A DNA stretch of 14,137 nt, taken from DATJUF01 sp035502655. Lineage in GTDB: Bacteria; Desulfobacterota; Binatia; Binatales; Binataceae. Of this stretch, positions 7,071-14,017 are shown piece by piece (position 1 is the stretch's first letter; every line of letters begins with the position of its first letter). Made by a program: the position numbers and the translations under genes. The stretch is taken from positions 1 to 14,137 of the forward strand of contig DATJUF010000246.1 in NCBI GenBank assembly GCA_035502655.1. The letters run 5' to 3'. The notes below the pieces were generated by a model that ran no database searches, had not been told where the DNA came from, and saw only the letters and a list, made by a program, of their open reading frames with translations.

Positions 7071-8267
7071 ATGGACTTCAAATATAGCGAAGAGGCTGAG
7101 GCTTTCCGGCGCGAGTTTCGCGCGTGGCTCGATGTGAACCTGCCGGATTCGGTACGCAACGGCGATAATATGCAGGGCGAATTCATGCGGGCCGAAAGCA
7201 GCGGCTGGGAATTCCATCGCGAGTGGCATCGGAAGATGTACGAAGGCGGCTGGGTGGGCGTAAGCTGGCCAAAGGAATACGGCGGGCGTGGAGCCTCACT
7301 TGAGCAGCAAGTGGTTTACAACGAGGAAATGGCGAGATCGAATGCGCCCAGCCTGGTCAATGGACTGGGAATCATGCTGGTCGGTCCGACGCTGATACAT
7401 TGGGGAACCGAGGAACAGAAGAAGCGCTATGTGCCGAAAATCCTGTCGGCGGAGGAGATCTGGTGCCAGGGCTATTCGGAGCCGGGTGCAGGATCGGATG
7501 TAGCCTCCCTGCAGACGCGGGGGGTGGAGGAAGGTGATTACTTCATCGTCAATGGGCAGAAGGTATGGACGTCGGGGGCGCATCATGCTGACTGGTGCAT
7601 CCTGCTGGTAAGGACAGACCCGGAAGCGCCGAAGCATAAGGGAATAAGCTATATCCTGGTGGATATGCATAGTCCCGGCGTGACGGTGCGTCCGCTGGTG
7701 CAAATTACCGGCGACAGGGGATTCAATGAGGTGTTCTTCGAAGATGTGAAAGTACCGAAGAAGAATATCATTGGCGAAAAGAATAAAGGCTGGCAGGTCG
7801 CGGTGACGACGCTGATGTTCGAGCGCAGCGGAATCAGCGCGGGCCGCGACATGATGAACCTCGTCAATGATCTGGCGGAACTCGCGAAACAGGTGCGGTG
7901 CAATGGTGGAAATGCATGGGATGATTCCAGCGTGCGGCAGAGGATTGGAGGATTCGCGTGCGACGCGATGGCGCTACGCTACTCGAACCTGCGGCAGCTG
8001 ACCCGGCGCTTGAAGGGTTTGCCGCCAGGACCGGAAGGATCGGTCGGGAAACTCTGGACCAGCGAACTGAATTTGCGCATTACCAAGTTCGCCACAGAGC
8101 TGCTAGGTCCGTATAGCCAGATCGAGTATGAAGCGCAGTATGCTTTTGATCGCGGAAAATGGCTGTACAAGGCGCTGGCGGCCCGCGCGCTGACTATCGC
8201 AGGCGGTACCAGTGAGATTCAGCACAATATCATCGGCGAGCGGGTGCTCGGATTACCGAAAGGTTGA
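7071..8267 (+). CDS. Acyl-CoA dehydrogenase family protein (copy 2)
   Basis: A full-length 398-residue FAD-dependent acyl-CoA dehydrogenase homologue. CQGYSEPGAGSD is at 132-143, KVWTSGAHHADW is in the beta domain, and the C-terminal signature is AGGTSEIQHNIIGERVLG. As in copy 1, the YEGT glutamate is absent (GGT). E251 in the helix-G motif LMFERS is the candidate catalytic base. The start is placed at ATG 7071 because MDFKYSEE matches the first residues of both paralogues. An in-frame ATG at 7053 would add six unconserved residues, and the upstream GAGG at 7055-7058 is 12 bases from 7071. Unlike copies 1 and 3 it is not preceded by an LLM gene but by the two small membrane proteins. It converges on the molybdoenzyme gene with only 20 bp between stops. 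Its sequence is closer to copy 3 than to copy 1. The substrate is unknown. Confidence 0.94.
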   Translation: MDFKYSEEAEAFRREFRAWLDVNLPDSVRNGDNMQGEFMRAESSGWEFHREWHRKMYEGGWVGVSWPKEYGGRGASLEQQVVYNEEMARSNAPSLVNGLGIMLVGPTLIHWGTEEQKKRYVPKILSAEEIWCQGYSEPGAGSDVASLQTRGVEEGDYFIVNGQKVWTSGAHHADWCILLVRTDPEAPKHKGISYILVDMHSPGVTVRPLVQITGDRGFNEVFFEDVKVPKKNIIGEKNKGWQVAVTTLMFERSGISAGRDMMNLVNDLAELAKQVRCNGGNAWDDSSVRQRIGGFACDAMALRYSNLRQLTRRLKGLPPGPEGSVGKLWTSELNLRITKFATELLGPYSQIEYEAQYAFDRGKWLYKALAARALTIAGGTSEIQHNIIGERVLGLPKG

Positions 8268-8287
8268 GGCGAATATATACCCGGGAA

Positions 8288-8980
8288 TCACACGCCGCCG
8301 AACCAATCATATCCCTGATTCTCCCAATAGCCGCCGGTGGCCGCCGGGAGAAAGTTCACTGCCGTCAGGTATTTGACCATTTTGTAGCCAAGCTTGACGG
8401 CGGAATATACGCGAAGCGGCGCACCGTGGTCGTCGGTGAGGTCGTGTCCATTCATGCCATAAGCGAGCAGCGTCTGGGGATGCATCGCGCTGCCGAGATC
8501 CCATGACGACCAATAATTGGAATCGAAGGAGCGGAACTCGACGTAGCGGGCGCGGGGGTCGGGACTGACGAGCTTGGCAATTTCACTGATGCGGACGCCG
8601 TTCCATTGCGCGACAGCGGACCATCCCTCCACGCAATGATGGCGCACGCGCATCGAGGTGGACGGGAGTGCGCGCAGTTGGTCGAGCGTGAGCACGGTCG
8701 GCTTGCCGACCAGGCCACCGACGCTCAGCGCCCAGTTGTCCGGAGCTTCGGGAGTATCATCTGAAATAAAATAGACCGGGATGGCGTCCTCAGGGGTCTG
8801 AGCGGAGGGCGGAAGCTCAGGCGCGAGACGGTTGGGAGAGTAGAGGAAGCCCTCGAAATGCTTGTTCCACCCCAGCATCAGATTCAGGAACCCCTTGACG
8901 GGATGACTGTCGCATCCGGCGAGCAAAGATGCAGATGCGGCGCCAATGACGAAGCGGCGGCGCGTAACGATACTAGCCAC
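8288..8980 (-). CDS. Sulfite-oxidase-fold molybdopterin oxidoreductase, Tat-type lipoprotein
   Basis: A 230-residue protein of the oxidoreductase molybdopterin-binding family (YedY/MsrP and sulfite oxidase fold). C116 in RHHCVEGWSAVAQWNGV is the expected thiolate ligand to molybdenum. MHPQTLLAYGMNG (166-178), DDHGAPLRVY and KLGYKMVKYLTAV are further family signatures. The N-terminus has a twin-arginine motif TRRRFVIG (6-13), a hydrophobic stretch, then the lipobox LAGC with C23, which indicates Tat export of the folded, cofactor-loaded protein and lipid anchoring. The dimerisation domain of eukaryotic sulfite oxidase is absent. It starts inside the end of the cytochrome b gene (8-nt overlap), so the two are translationally coupled and the cytochrome is the probable electron partner. 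Substrate (sulfite, a sulfoxide or another small oxo compound) is not determined. Confidence 0.93.
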   Translation of the reverse strand: MASIVTRRRFVIGAASASLLAGCDSHPVKGFLNLMLGWNKHFEGFLYSPNRLAPELPPSAQTPEDAIPVYFISDDTPEAPDNWALSVGGLVGKPTVLTLDQLRALPSTSMRVRHHCVEGWSAVAQWNGVRISEIAKLVSPDPRARYVEFRSFDSNYWSSWDLGSAMHPQTLLAYGMNGHDLTDDHGAPLRVYSAVKLGYKMVKYLTAVNFLPAATGGYWENQGYDWFGGV

Positions 8981-9641
8981 GGGCGCCTCCGGTTAGCATC
9001 TTAAGGATTTCGCGCGGATGGCTGGCGACCAAAATAAGATGCGCCACCAGGAACATCGCGATCAGCGTGAGTCCGCTGAGATGGACGAAGCGGGCGATGT
9101 CATACCCGCCGAACAGCATGGTCAGAAAATGAAGCTGGACAGGTTTATAGATCGCTAGTCCGGACAATACCATCACCAGCCCGAAGATAATTACTGAAGT
9201 ATAGGCGAGCCGTTGAAGGCCGTTATAAAAACCCTCGTCAGGGGGTGTCCGGCGCAGGCGAGTATAATACAAAAACTGGCCGATCGCGCCGCCGGTGTCG
9301 CGCCACGGGAGAAACATGCGGCGGCGCCACTCGCCGCTCCCAAAGAAATACGTCAAATAGAATAGGCCATTGAGCACGAAGAACCACGCGATGGCGAAAT
9401 GCCAATGACGCCCCCCTCCGAGCCATCCGCCGATGCAAAGCCATTTGGGAGGAGCCATGTTCTGGAAGGGGTACCACCAGTAGAGTTCACCGCGCGGACC
9501 CATATTGGGATAGGCGCGGAGGATTTGGAGGCCACTACCCGCCATAAGAACGATGAACAGCGCATTACACCAATGGGCAATGCGGATCGGGAAAGGCTGC
9601 TCCCGGCGCGAACGAACAGGCGATGGAGTGGTGCTATTCAT
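8973..9641 (-). CDS. Membrane cytochrome b (b561/hydrogenase-type) partner of the molybdoenzyme
   Basis: A 222-residue integral membrane di-haem cytochrome of the b561-like/Ni-Fe-hydrogenase cytochrome b group. Hydrophobic helices lie at about 23-42, 80-100, 146-165 and 185-207. Candidate haem ligands are H23 (RIAHW), H79 or H81 (GRHWHF), and the pair H187 and H201, whose H-x13-H spacing in the last helix is typical. It would move electrons between the quinone pool and the lipid-anchored molybdoenzyme. A loop rich in W and P (about 43-75) faces one side of the membrane. ATG 9641 has no Shine-Dalgarno site, but a promoter-like element ends about 15 bp upstream, so the mRNA may be nearly leaderless. 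The genes overlap by 8 nt. A cytochrome of this class, not the YedZ-type protein of E. coli MsrPQ, accompanies the YedY-fold enzyme. Confidence 0.9.
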   Translation of the reverse strand: MNSTTPSPVRSRREQPFPIRIAHWCNALFIVLMAGSGLQILRAYPNMGPRGELYWWYPFQNMAPPKWLCIGGWLGGGRHWHFAIAWFFVLNGLFYLTYFFGSGEWRRRMFLPWRDTGGAIGQFLYYTRLRRTPPDEGFYNGLQRLAYTSVIIFGLVMVLSGLAIYKPVQLHFLTMLFGGYDIARFVHLSGLTLIAMFLVAHLILVASHPREILKMLTGGARG

Positions 9642-9655
9642 AATATTAAGCCGGC

Positions 9656-9684
9656 ATTCTTCGCCTGCAGACCCTGTTAGTCAA
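9656..9684 (-). promoter_or_regulatory. Candidate promoter of the cytochrome b / molybdoenzyme operon
   Basis: On the minus strand TTGACT (9679-9684, 5 of 6) and AAGAAT (9656-9661, 4 of 6) are spaced 17 bp. The start of transcription would fall about 8 nt before ATG 9641, leaving almost no leader, which agrees with the lack of a ribosome binding site. The element lies in a 217-bp divergent region shared with the dioxygenase gene; no equally good promoter was found for the latter. Confidence 0.38.
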
Positions 9685-9858
9685 CTGGCTAAATCCCGCA
9701 CATATGAGCAAAGGGTCATCGCAGGCGCAACGGCCATTTGAGCACACTACGCGTACAACCGGGAATTCGCGGTGGTCTAATCGGCTTGCAATTCGTGGTC
9801 CGGCTGTGTTTGCCTTGGCCTCGAGGAAACAGTCAAAGCACACGTCGCGGAGGCAAAT

Positions 9859-10764
9859 ATGGTCCAGGTAACTGAGATGGGTTATATCGGGCTTGGAGTC
9901 AAAAGCCTGGAAGAATGGAAGGAGTTCGCCACCCGGATATTAGGAATGGAATTGGCGGACGAGGGTGAACGCGACCGGGCTTACCTGCGCATGGACTACT
10001 GGCACCACCGGCTGGTGCTGCACGGCAACGGCAGCGATGACATGGAATACCTGGGGCTCCGCGTCGCCGGTCCAGAAGAATTCGGTGAGATGCAGCGGCA
10101 ACTGGCGGCGGCGGGAATCGAATACCGCGTGGGATCGGACGATGAAGCGGCTGAGCGGCGGGTCCTTGAGGTACTGAAGCTCAACGATCCCGACGGCAAT
10201 CCTATCGAAATTTTTCATGGGCCGGAGGTGCAGTTCAGTAAGCCGTTCTATCCAGGGCGGCGGATGCATGGGCGGTTCAAAACCGGCAGCGGCGGCCTCG
10301 GCCACTGCATAATCCGCGAGCGCGATGTAGAGTCGGCGAAGAAATTTTTCATCGCACTTGGGATGCGTGGCGGCGTCGAATACAAAATCAGGATGGGCAA
10401 GCGGGTGGTGGCGCCGGTGTTCATGCACTGCAATGACCGCGACCATACGGTAGCATTCGGCATCGGTCCTGAGCCGCGCCGGATCAATCATATAATGATC
10501 GAAGTTGATAATCTCGACGATGTCGGCATGACATACGATTTAGTGCGCCGGAACGAAGTGCCGGTAACGATCAATACCGGCAAGCATTCGAATGACCATA
10601 TGTACTCATTCTATATGCGGAATCCCTCGGGATGGATGTTCGAGTATGGCTACGGCGGGCGGCCAGCGACGCATCAGTCGGAATACTATGTCGAGGATAT
10701 CTATGGCCATCGGAATGAGGAAGGTGGTTTTAACCTGGAGCCGAAAGGGCCAAAGCCGAACTGA
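9859..10764 (+). CDS. Extradiol ring-cleavage dioxygenase, type I (BphC-like)
   Basis: A 301-residue two-domain vicinal-oxygen-chelate protein, the length of 2,3-dihydroxybiphenyl dioxygenases. These enzymes cleave a catechol ring next to the two hydroxyls using Fe(II) and O2. The N-terminal VOC domain (about 1-125) is structural. The C-terminal one (about 143-270) holds the metal triad H149 (GLGHC), H211 (RINHIMIEV) and E262 (WMFEYG). Second-sphere residues equivalent to those of BphC are also present: H196 (DRDHTV), H243 and D246 (GKHSNDHMYSFY), and Y252. The active site therefore looks intact. GGAGG at 9849-9853 lies 5 bases before ATG. The next gene on the strand is an LLM flavin oxidoreductase, 87 bp on, which could supply the catechol by hydroxylation. 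The ring substrate (biaryl, steroid-derived or monocyclic) is unknown. Confidence 0.93.
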   Translation: MVQVTEMGYIGLGVKSLEEWKEFATRILGMELADEGERDRAYLRMDYWHHRLVLHGNGSDDMEYLGLRVAGPEEFGEMQRQLAAAGIEYRVGSDDEAAERRVLEVLKLNDPDGNPIEIFHGPEVQFSKPFYPGRRMHGRFKTGSGGLGHCIIRERDVESAKKFFIALGMRGGVEYKIRMGKRVVAPVFMHCNDRDHTVAFGIGPEPRRINHIMIEVDNLDDVGMTYDLVRRNEVPVTINTGKHSNDHMYSFYMRNPSGWMFEYGYGGRPATHQSEYYVEDIYGHRNEEGGFNLEPKGPKPN

Positions 10765-10851
10765 AGAAGGCCAGCTGAGCGGCTGACGCACCCAGCGGAT
10801 ACGCAACAAAGGCGAAATATCGCGCGGGCATAGCACGCGCTGGAGAATCGC

Positions 10852-11901
10852 ATGGGGCCAATCGACTTCGGGATCTTTGACCATCTGGAGCGCCGCGGCG
10901 AACCGCTCGACCGTATCTATCAAGGGCGGTTTGAACTGGGTGCGGATGCCGACCAGGCGGGCTTTTTCTGCTACCACGTGGCTGAGCATCACGCGACGCC
11001 GCTCGGAATGGCGCCCTCTCCGGGAGTCTTTCTGGCGGCGCTGGCCCAGCGTACCAAGCGGCTGCATGTGGGACCGCTGGTCTATCTATTACCGTTATAC
11101 AACCCGCTCAGGCTGGTGCAGGAAATCTGCATGATTGATCAGATGAGCGGAGGGAGGCTCGAAGTGGGCGTCGGGCGCGGTATCTCGCCCTTCGAACTAG
11201 CGTATTATCGCGTACCCTTCATGGAATCGCGCGAGATGTTTGAAGAGGCGCTCGAAGTAATAGTGGCCGGACTGCATAATCGGCGGCTGACCCATCGCGG
11301 GAATTATTATCGCTACGATGGCGTGCCGATGGAGCTAGAGCCCTTTCAAAAGCCGAATCCGCCCTTCTGGTATGGGGCGGCGACGCCCGAGAGCGTGACG
11401 TTCGCAGCGCGCCATGGCATGAACGTGGTCGGGAACGGCACCAACGCGATGCTGAAGCGGTCGGCTGAGCAATATCGCGAAGAGCTGGCGAAGCATAACG
11501 GTGCAGCCGCCGGCCTGAATCCTCAGCTTCACGAGCCGCGCCGCGGTGCGATCAGGCATATCTATGTAGCGGCGGATGAGCGCGAGGTTGAGACGATCGC
11601 GAAGCCCGCCTACCGCACTTACTATAATAATATCACGAAGCTGTGGCGGGACTTTTATACGACGCCGGCGCACGGCTTCACACCCGATCTGGAACTGGCC
11701 CAAAAGCATGAAGTGGCTATTGCGGGAACGGCTAATGAAGTAACCGATATAGTTGGACGGTTCTTTGAGGAAAGTGGCTGCAACTATCTGGTGCTATCGT
11801 TTGCGTGGGGCGATTTGCCACAGGCGGAATCGCGTGGTTCACTTGAACGTTTCACCACTAAGGTGATGCCGCACTTCGCCAGGAATCAAAGCGCCCGCTG
11901 A
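10852..11901 (+). CDS. LLM-class flavin-dependent oxidoreductase
   Basis: The third luciferase-superfamily protein here, 349 residues and thus of standard length. Landmarks are PIDFGIFDHL at the N-terminus, VAEHHATPLG (43-52), AQRTKRLHVGPLVYLLPLYNP (65-85), and D96 followed by SGGRLEVGVGRG (99-110) for flavin binding. PPFWYGAATPESV occurs near residue 170. GGAG at 10842-10845 is 6 bases before ATG 10852. The gene follows the ring-cleavage dioxygenase and is separated from the third acyl-CoA dehydrogenase by only 20 bp, so the three are probably one transcript. A hydroxylase or Baeyer-Villiger-like role next to ring cleavage is attractive but inferred. Cofactor preference is not readable. It is clearly distinct from the LLM proteins at 831 and 3015. 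Confidence 0.93.
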   Translation: MGPIDFGIFDHLERRGEPLDRIYQGRFELGADADQAGFFCYHVAEHHATPLGMAPSPGVFLAALAQRTKRLHVGPLVYLLPLYNPLRLVQEICMIDQMSGGRLEVGVGRGISPFELAYYRVPFMESREMFEEALEVIVAGLHNRRLTHRGNYYRYDGVPMELEPFQKPNPPFWYGAATPESVTFAARHGMNVVGNGTNAMLKRSAEQYREELAKHNGAAAGLNPQLHEPRRGAIRHIYVAADEREVETIAKPAYRTYYNNITKLWRDFYTTPAHGFTPDLELAQKHEVAIAGTANEVTDIVGRFFEESGCNYLVLSFAWGDLPQAESRGSLERFTTKVMPHFARNQSAR

Positions 11902-11921
11902 GATACGGCGCGGAGTGAGTA

Positions 11922-13106
11922 ATGGACTTTCGCTTCAGCGACGCAGATGAGGCATTTCGGGCAGAATTCCGGAAATGGCTGGAGGCAAATCTGCCGGAGG
12001 GCGCACGCGGCAAGGATTTCACCGTCGAGTTCTTCGCGGGCGAGGAAGGCCAGGAATTTGAGCGGCGCATGGCGTGGCACAAGCGGATGTATGAGGGCGG
12101 ATGGATCGCGATCCAGTGGCCGAAGGAGTATGGCGGACGCGGAGCCAGCTTGACGCAGCAGATAGTATACGAAGAGGAATTAGCGCGGGCGGGCGCGCCG
12201 CGAACCGTCAATGGGCAGGGACTTGGGCTGGTCGGGCCGACGCTGATGCATTGGGGTACCGAAGAGCAGCGGCGGCGCTATCTCCAGCCCATGATGACTT
12301 CGGAGGAGATTTGGTGCCAGGGCTATTCTGAACCGGGATCGGGTTCCGATCTCGCGTCACTGCAGGCACGGGCAGTTGATGACGGTGACTACTTCGTAGT
12401 CAATGGACAGAAGATCTGGACCTCGGATGCGCATCACGCAGATATGTGCTTTCTCCTGGTGCGGACGGATGCGGAAGCGCCGAAGCATAAGGGGATTACC
12501 TACCTGTTAGTAGATATGCACAGTCCCGGAATCAGTGTGCGTCCGCTGGTGCAGATGACCGGCGACCGCGGCTTCAACGAAGTATTCTTCGAGGATGTAA
12601 GGGTGCCGAAGAAGAATATCGTTGGCGATCTGAATAATGGCTGGCTGGTGGCGCTGACTTCGCTGATGTATGAACGGCGCGCACCGGAAATTACTACGCT
12701 TGTCGGCCAACTGGTGCGGGTCGCGGCGGCGCGGAAGACTGGTGGCACGGCTGCGTGGAGCGATACCAGCGTACGGCAGCAATTAGTAAAGTTCCATTGC
12801 GAGGCCGAGGCGATCAGGCTGGCCGGTCTGCGGCAATTGACGCAGCGCTTGAAGGGCCGGCCGCCAGGGCCGGAAGGTTCAATCCTGAAGCTCGCCTATA
12901 GCGAATTGAACGTGCGTATCAATCAATTTGCGATGGAGCTAATTGGAGCTTACGCACCGCTGGAGTATCAGGCGGAGTACGCAGTAGACGATGGCCGGTG
13001 GTCCTATCGGATGCTGGCGGCGCGCGGACTGACTATCGCGGCGGGGACCAGTGAGATTCAGCATAATATAATTGGCGAGCGGATCTTGGGATTGCCGAAA
13101 GGATGA
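11922..13106 (+). CDS. Acyl-CoA dehydrogenase family protein (copy 3)
   Basis: A 394-residue acyl-CoA dehydrogenase homologue, closest to copy 2; CQGYSEPGSGSD, VDMHSPG and GDRGFNEVFFEDV are near-identical in both. FAD-binding CQGYSEPGSGSD is at 132-143 and KIWTSDAHHADM follows. The C-terminus AAGTSEIQHNIIGERILG again lacks the YEGT glutamate, while E251 in the helix-G motif LMYERR is kept. Helix G differs after that glutamate: PEITT here, where copies 1 and 2 have a glycine-containing segment, which may reshape the acyl pocket. GGAG at 11912-11915 is 6 bases before the start. It is tightly linked (20 bp) to the upstream LLM gene and 63 bp before a nitroreductase. Dehydrogenation of a CoA ester is expected; the substrate is unknown. 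Confidence 0.94.
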   Translation: MDFRFSDADEAFRAEFRKWLEANLPEGARGKDFTVEFFAGEEGQEFERRMAWHKRMYEGGWIAIQWPKEYGGRGASLTQQIVYEEELARAGAPRTVNGQGLGLVGPTLMHWGTEEQRRRYLQPMMTSEEIWCQGYSEPGSGSDLASLQARAVDDGDYFVVNGQKIWTSDAHHADMCFLLVRTDAEAPKHKGITYLLVDMHSPGISVRPLVQMTGDRGFNEVFFEDVRVPKKNIVGDLNNGWLVALTSLMYERRAPEITTLVGQLVRVAAARKTGGTAAWSDTSVRQQLVKFHCEAEAIRLAGLRQLTQRLKGRPPGPEGSILKLAYSELNVRINQFAMELIGAYAPLEYQAEYAVDDGRWSYRMLAARGLTIAAGTSEIQHNIIGERILGLPKG

Positions 13107-13112
13107 CTGGCA

Positions 13113-13163
13113 ATGAGTATTTCGTCCCTGATGGAACGCTGGGCAACGAAGAAGGCGGATTGA
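13113..13163 (+). CDS. Tiny 16-codon ORF before the nitroreductase (uncertain)
   Basis: An ATG six bases after the dehydrogenase stop opens a reading frame coding for MSISSLMERWATKKAD, then TGA. AAGGA at 13098-13102 lies 10 bases upstream. It is in the same frame as the nitroreductase ATG at 13170, separated by one stop codon and two sense codons. It may be a translational-coupling leader, a remnant of an older longer N-terminus, or chance. The nitroreductase itself has only a weak ribosome site, which makes reinitiation conceivable. Confidence 0.22.
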   Translation: MSISSLMERWATKKAD

Positions 13164-13169
13164 GTAGTT

Positions 13170-13811
13170 ATGTTTGGGCACCCGGAATTTGATTTATTCG
13201 AGGCGATGTATACGACGCGGGCGATGCGGCGGCTTAAGCCAGACCCGGTGCCTCGTGCGATTATCATGCGGGTGATCGAAGCGGCCACGATGAGTCCGTC
13301 AAATAGCAACCGGCAGCCATGGATCTTCGTGGTGGTAACGGAAGACCCTGTAAAGCAAGCCGTCGCGAAATACTACAAGCAAGCTTGGTACACCTATTAT
13401 CTGACTACTCAGAAGCGGCAAGTCATGGAGCAGGCGCCCGAGACGGCGGAAGCGAAGAGTCTTCGATCGGCGACCTACCTGGCGGACCATATGCACGAAG
13501 CGCCAGTGCTGATCTTTGCGTGCGTGAAGAAGTATACGGACAAGCGCCGTGAAGGGCAGCCAATGCATGGGTCGATTTACCCCGCGGTCCAAAATCTATG
13601 CCTGGCGGCGCGGGCGTATGGATTAGGAACGTCGATCACTGGACTGCATCAGCAGTTCGAAGATGAGATCGATAAGCTGATTGGCGTGCCGGCGGCTTAC
13701 AAGAATGAAGTGCTGATACCGTTGGGTTATCCAAAGGGACGATGGGGACGGCCGGTCCGGAAGGCGGCGGCGGACGTAACCTTTTTCAATAAGTGGGGAA
13801 GCCGAGAATAA
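13170..13811 (+). CDS. Nitroreductase-family FMN oxidoreductase
   Basis: A 213-residue flavoprotein of the nitroreductase family, which uses NAD(P)H and FMN to reduce nitro groups, quinones, enones or flavins. Family marks are YTTRAMRRLKPDPVP (about 14-28), with arginines for FMN phosphate, then SPSNSNRQPW (42-51). Further marks are the central helix LCLAARAYGLGTSITGL, and LGYPKGRWGRP near the C-terminus, a typical closing motif. A lysine/tyrosine-rich segment at about 65-80 (YYKQAWYTYY) is longer than in many homologues. It follows the third acyl-CoA dehydrogenase on the same strand, probably as the last gene of that transcript. It could supply reduced flavin to the LLM monooxygenases or reduce an unsaturated intermediate; both are hypotheses. 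The ribosome site is weak (GAAGG, 14 bases away). Confidence 0.9.
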   Translation: MFGHPEFDLFEAMYTTRAMRRLKPDPVPRAIIMRVIEAATMSPSNSNRQPWIFVVVTEDPVKQAVAKYYKQAWYTYYLTTQKRQVMEQAPETAEAKSLRSATYLADHMHEAPVLIFACVKKYTDKRREGQPMHGSIYPAVQNLCLAARAYGLGTSITGLHQQFEDEIDKLIGVPAAYKNEVLIPLGYPKGRWGRPVRKAAADVTFFNKWGSRE

Positions 13812-13844
13812 CTGAAATCTGGCTGATGCCTGGGTCTTGTAGAT

Positions 13845-13871
13845 AGCAGGCAAACGCAGCCGCCGCCTGCT
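13845..13871 (+). terminator. Stem-loop after the nitroreductase gene (terminator candidate)
   Basis: AGCAGGC (13845-13851) pairs perfectly with GCCTGCT (13865-13871) around a 13-nt loop, 33 bp after the nitroreductase stop. A competing GCAGCC/GGCTGC pairing overlaps it. No U-tract follows, so intrinsic termination is uncertain. The rest of the gap up to 14017 holds no gene I can support. Confidence 0.3.
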
Positions 13872-14017
13872 GGGGAGGCTGCCGCGATCGCAGTTTGAAT
13901 CCCGCTCACGGAAGCATTCTGATACCCCGTAATTCAACCGCTATCCGGCTTGGCAACCGCTGCTAGCCTGATTGGCCGTGACGGCTGAAATTGACGCCAC
14001 CGGTGAACGCTACGGCC

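Noticed and set aside
8268..8287. Bidirectional terminator between the convergent dehydrogenase and molybdoenzyme genes
   Set aside because: The 20-bp gap contains no inverted repeat or U-tract.
13880..13925. tRNA-like T-loop string GTTTGAATCCCGC
   Set aside because: The flanks do not form the five-pair T-stem, and no acceptor or anticodon arms could be folded around it.
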